A stretch of DNA of 64,000 bases from positions 1 through 64,000 of the forward strand of contig WACJ01000404.1 in the NCBI GenBank assembly GCA_008973525.1, written 5' to 3'. The translations under genes and the position numbers were made by a program. This document shows, piece after piece, positions 60,889-64,000 of this stretch (position 1 is the first letter of the stretch; each line of letters starts with the position of its first letter). The stretch comes from Stenopsyche tienmushanensis. Its lineage: Eukaryota > Arthropoda > Insecta > Trichoptera > Stenopsychidae. Under the pieces are notes generated by a model. That model was given only the letters and a program-made list of their open reading frames with translations, had not been told where the DNA came from and searched no databases.

Positions 60889-61080
60889 GTCCCATTCATC
60901 ACATTGTATACAATCGTGCGCTGAACGCAAGACACTCTCTCCGTCTTTTTCTCTCTTTCAAACACAACGTGCAAGACACTCTCCCTATCTGTCTCTCTCT
61001 GAGCTTAACGTGTAAGAATTCTCTTTCTGAATCATTGGAGTTGGATCGCAAATACGCGACTGAACTCCTTAAAGGGTTAA
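60889..61080 (-). mobile_element. TTAA-CCC family MITE, copy 8 (half element)
   Basis: Reverse-complemented, the right end reads TTAACCCTTTAAGGAGTTCA with TTAA at 61077-61080. GCGTATTTGCGATCCAACTC, the AATGATTCAGAAAGAGAATT block and two purine-rich AGAGAGACAGATAGG-type tracts follow. It breaks off near ATCGTGCG at 60.9 kb, before the GTGTTTATTTATT block, so only about half remains. Confidence 0.72.
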
Positions 61081-61089
61081 CAAAACCAT

Positions 61090-61440
61090 TAAAAATCTGA
61101 ACTGAACCGGTTCGAAAATATCGGTTTATTTCGGTTCGGTACACATACTACGCGAAAAAGAATTTGGTTGAATGTTTGCATTTGCGCTTCTCCAGCACAA
61201 ACTAGGGTTTTATCTGGTTCAATGTTTATTCTTTAAGACAATGGAAATTATTTAAATAATAAATACAATGGACGATGTTTCAATAACTATTGGCAAATTT
61301 ATGTTTTATAAATGATATTATTATCATATCATAATGATAGAAAATATATTTTCAACGCAATTAATCGCTTTTTTTTTTCTGGAACGAAAATCGAAACCGA
61401 ACCGTTATACATTTATTAGATTGAACCGGAAAGGAACCTG
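61090..61440. repeat. Probable MITE with GGTTCGGTT-rich inverted ends
   Basis: The left side reads GAACTGAACCGGTTCGAAAA then CGGTTTATTTCGGTTCGG. The right side, reverse-complemented, reads GGTTCCTTTCCGGTTCAATC then ACGGTTCGGTTTCG. The same words therefore appear inverted at both ends of a 350-bp AT-rich interior. Target duplications were not resolved, and the superfamily is unknown. Confidence 0.45.
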
Positions 61441-61449
61441 AAGTCTAAA

Positions 61450-62100
61450 ACTAATAATTTATGAACACATTTTTAAGCCAATCTAGAACCATGAAGCTAT
61501 ACTAAAGTAGCTAATATAAATATAATAGAAGTATATTAAACACTCTCTTGTGGGCTTGTAATAGCGATATCCACAGGGACCTTTAAATAGAAAATGTCGA
61601 GGAAGAAATAAGAAAGATTGCAGGGAAGCATGAGATCAGACTTGGCGAGCATACTAATGTCAGACTCGATAGGTAAATGATAGTGGCATAATAGTGAGAA
61701 AGCTGAAACTAACAAGACCCTTCGAGTTGACAAAAGATGACACTGACAGAAAGCTGCCGAGTAAAAAAACTATAAGATGGATATATGAAGACAAAATGCT
61801 TGTTGGTGGTTGTAGTCACAACAGTCGTAATGAAAGAAAAAAATAACTTATTGGAAAACAGGGCTGCAACCCATTTTATTATACAAAGTGGTTCCAATTA
61901 CACCCGCGATCAAACTGCGTGTTTCGCGAAATTATCATTTTCGCGTCAGAATAGTTTCTTCCTATAAACACTTCCTTTTTTAATTCGAATAAATTACAGC
62001 ACAAACGTGTCAAAGTTGTTATAGACATTCCCCTCCTAAATCACAGCCTATTGATTTTGGGTTACAAAATATTGTACACTAGCAACAATACAAATTTCTC
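61450..62100. other. No recognisable gene
   Basis: Mostly AT-rich. Open frames at 61.54-61.97 kb overlap on both strands without motifs. Confidence 0.4.
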
Positions 62101-62139
62101 TGCACTTTAGCAATTTCATCCCGACAAATATGTCCTCAC

Positions 62140-62415
62140 CACCATCGATGAAACTCGATATGTAATTGTTATCATCGTCACGTTTCTAATAACTCCCAAA
62201 ATCGTGGCGAATATCGCATCCAATAAAGGATAAGATCTTATCTTGGCACAATATAGGCATACGACCGCAAATATTTGTAGAAATACACATGCAGAAACGA
62301 TGGCCCATAAACAAAGGACTTCGAAGACCAATAACTCTGGAGGTAGATCAAAGGTCGCGAGCGTGACTTTTAAATGATACCATTTATATATAAAAATCGT
62401 TCCATCATGATTCAT
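62140..62415 (-). CDS. Possible exon of a multi-pass membrane protein (chemoreceptor-like)
   Basis: The minus-strand frame reads FIYKWYHLKVTLATFDLPPE, then VLCLWAIVSACVFLQIFAVV, then PLLDAIFATILGVIRNVTMI, then ITYRVSSMV before a donor GTGAGG. Two strong transmembrane helices separated by a short polar loop resemble the late helices of insect gustatory/odorant receptors. The family's diagnostic TYxVVLIQF-type end is not in this piece. The composition is coding-like and the donor is good. The start of the exon is not defined. Confidence 0.27.
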
Positions 62416-62579
62416 TACCCATTCACAATGGTGTCCCCATTACTTGGCCATAATGGCGAAGACTATTTAATTTTAGATTGGGCAGCCAACAATAAGAACT
62501 GGCTACGATTTTACATTAGAGCGCCATTACCGGGTACAGATAAAACAAAGACTGCTCTTCATGACTTGAGGAACTGACC

Positions 62580-62990
62580 TGTCGTTATTCTTGTAATTAG
62601 CTTGAGAAACGCGCATGGCTTGATTGTTTCCTCAGATATAAGAACTTTGACACAATTATACCATTTGACAGCCAAGAAAAAAAATTAAAACTATTCACTT
62701 TCATTGTCAAGTCTATTTAAGAGTATTTGCATACAAAATGTGTATGTAAATGTATTTATTTTACGTTGAAGTTGCATTTAATATATATGTTGTAGGTTCG
62801 CATTAAACGACTGCATAATTTAGATACTGAGACGATCTATTAAGTAGGGGTAAGGATCATCTATTATTTTATTCACTCATATGAAAATACAATGAAAAAC
62901 CATCACATAAAAAATCTTCATCACTATAGAAGTGTTCAATGGGGATAAAATAAGCTTTGAACTTGTACGTCTTTGCAGCAGTTTTTCTTG
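62580..62990. other. AT-rich spacer
   Basis: No recognisable feature between the membrane-exon candidate and the mariner copy at 62996. Confidence 0.45.
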
Positions 62991-62995
62991 ATATA

Positions 62996-63413
62996 TTAGG
63001 TTGTCCCATAAGTTTCTTTCGCAAATGAACACAGATCTAATCATAACCATGGTTGAAGAAAACCCGCGAAAATTTGGCTACATCAATCGTTCAGATGTGT
63101 GGCGATGTTTACCTCATACTCCATACTCTCCGGATATTGCCCCTTCAGATTATTATTTATTTCTTTCATTGAAAAATTCTTTACGTGGTAAAAATTTTAA
63201 TTCAAAAAATGATATAAAAATGTACCTTGATCAATATTTTGCCAACAAACCTGGGAAATTTTGGCAAGAAAGCATTATGAGGCTTTCGTAGAGATGGAGA
63301 AAGGTGATAGAACAGAATGAATCATATATTATTCAATCAATTTTCATGTAATACAAATGATTGTTTATTTTTTTCTTAATATGAAAACGAAAGAAACTTA
63401 TGGGACACTCTAA
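62996..63413 (+). mobile_element. Mariner family A, copy 3 (418 bp, internally deleted)
   Basis: The ends TTAGGTTGTCCCATAAGTTT and, reverse-complemented, TTAGAGTGTCCCATAAGTTT are next to TA on both sides. One frame runs across two deletion joints. NTDLIITMVEENPRK joins directly to FGYINRSDVW. That joins to LPHTPYSPDIAPSDYYLFLS, which holds the third catalytic Asp, and continues to ANKPGKFWQE. The first two catalytic residues are gone. Confidence 0.88.
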
Positions 63414-64000
63414 TAATTTTACTATTGCGCGTTTTCACGGAAACATAAGTGATAAACGCTTATATGCGGCAAGGTAATTAATAAAATAAGAAATTTATGC
63501 AAGGATATTTAAGAATTCTTTATCAAAAATTGCACGGTAGAAGTAATCGTGCAAGGGTTGAAGTTGAGGTAACGAGGGATGTGATTTTTTTCATGAATTT
63601 AAATTTATTTCTCGTTTAGCATATCTTCCGGATATTGCATCCAGCGTCTATCGTATCTTCCGTTTATTGGCAACAAATTTTCTGAAAGATCCATGATAAA
63701 GGACAATATAGAATGCCTTACGTTTAACGAAGAAAATAAGCAGTTTATTAATTTTAAACATACTATTTTCGTCTATAACTTATATTCAAATCACCAACAC
63801 GGGAATGATTAGGTTTTATTATGTAAGTTTGCTTAAAATAATAAGCATTTTGGTGTCAAAATGAAAATTTATTAATGCGGTCCTTTCGGCGTTATGCTGA
63901 ACTGACGTTAACGAACTTTAAACTATTAAAAGACAAGTACATAAGGGAGTATTATTCTAAATTATTATTCAACCCTTTAAAATAAACTTGGATACAGAAA
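63414..64000. other. AT-rich tail of the window
   Basis: It contains one copy of the dispersed GGAAAYATAARYGATAAAC-type motif at 63427-63460. No gene was recognised before the window ends. Confidence 0.45.

Noticed and set aside
1..64000. CRISPR array, operon or prokaryotic gene cluster
   Set aside because: No regularly spaced direct repeats, no dense open frames and no ribosome-binding-site pattern. The window is eukaryotic.

Overview
The window looks like AT-rich, gene-poor nuclear DNA from an arthropod, most likely an insect. It has no operons, no ribosome-binding-site pattern, no rRNA or tRNA genes and no long open reading frames. The few convincing coding pieces are short and bounded by GT/AG splice signals. 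The best is one internal exon of a Methuselah-like class B GPCR at about 43.3 kb on the minus strand. The arthropod assignment rests on that exon and on the mix of mariner, piggyBac-like, hAT, Mutator-like and RTE-like remnants. No species can be named from the sequence alone.

Most of what can be annotated is mobile-element debris.
- Mariner: three copies of one family at 21.7-22.2, 28.06-28.69 and 63.0-63.4 kb share a terminal inverted repeat and carry different internal deletions. A second, longer mariner pseudogene lies at 56.5-57.5 kb, with further fragments at 25.4 and 50.2-50.4 kb.
- hAT: a remnant at 24.4-25.2 kb still codes for the C-terminal dimerisation region. A 288-bp hAT-type MITE lies at 35.5 kb.
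- Mutator-like: a broken transposase-domain gene at 20.5-21.3 kb, minus strand.
- Non-LTR retrotransposon: two small ORF2-like scraps at 13.2 and 36.4 kb.
- SINEs: a tRNA-derived family is scattered at 5.9, 12.9, 15.7, 25.9, 50.1 and 55.7 kb.

The most distinctive element is a non-autonomous family bounded by TTAA, called here the TTAA-CCC family. It has eight recognisable copies or fragments (15.3, 31.9, 35.0, 40.8, 43.5, 52.2, 53.8 and 60.9 kb). Each complete end is TTAA followed by CC or CCC, and the complete copies run from 305 to 755 bp. The architecture is that of piggyBac-type MITEs. One copy carries about 315 bp of extra, more coding-like sequence, and two copies share an internal duplication. 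Other TTAA-anchored ends at 13.7, 56.15 and 59.1 kb suggest further piggyBac-like families.

The remaining sequence, more than half the window, is AT-rich intergenic or intronic DNA with simple repeats. A few low-confidence exon candidates sit in it: a chemoreceptor-like membrane exon at 62.2 kb, membrane segments at 38.7-39.1 kb, and possible exons at 3.8, 5.5, 48.1, 55.0 and 58.5 kb. No cooperating gene system, CRISPR array or operon is visible.
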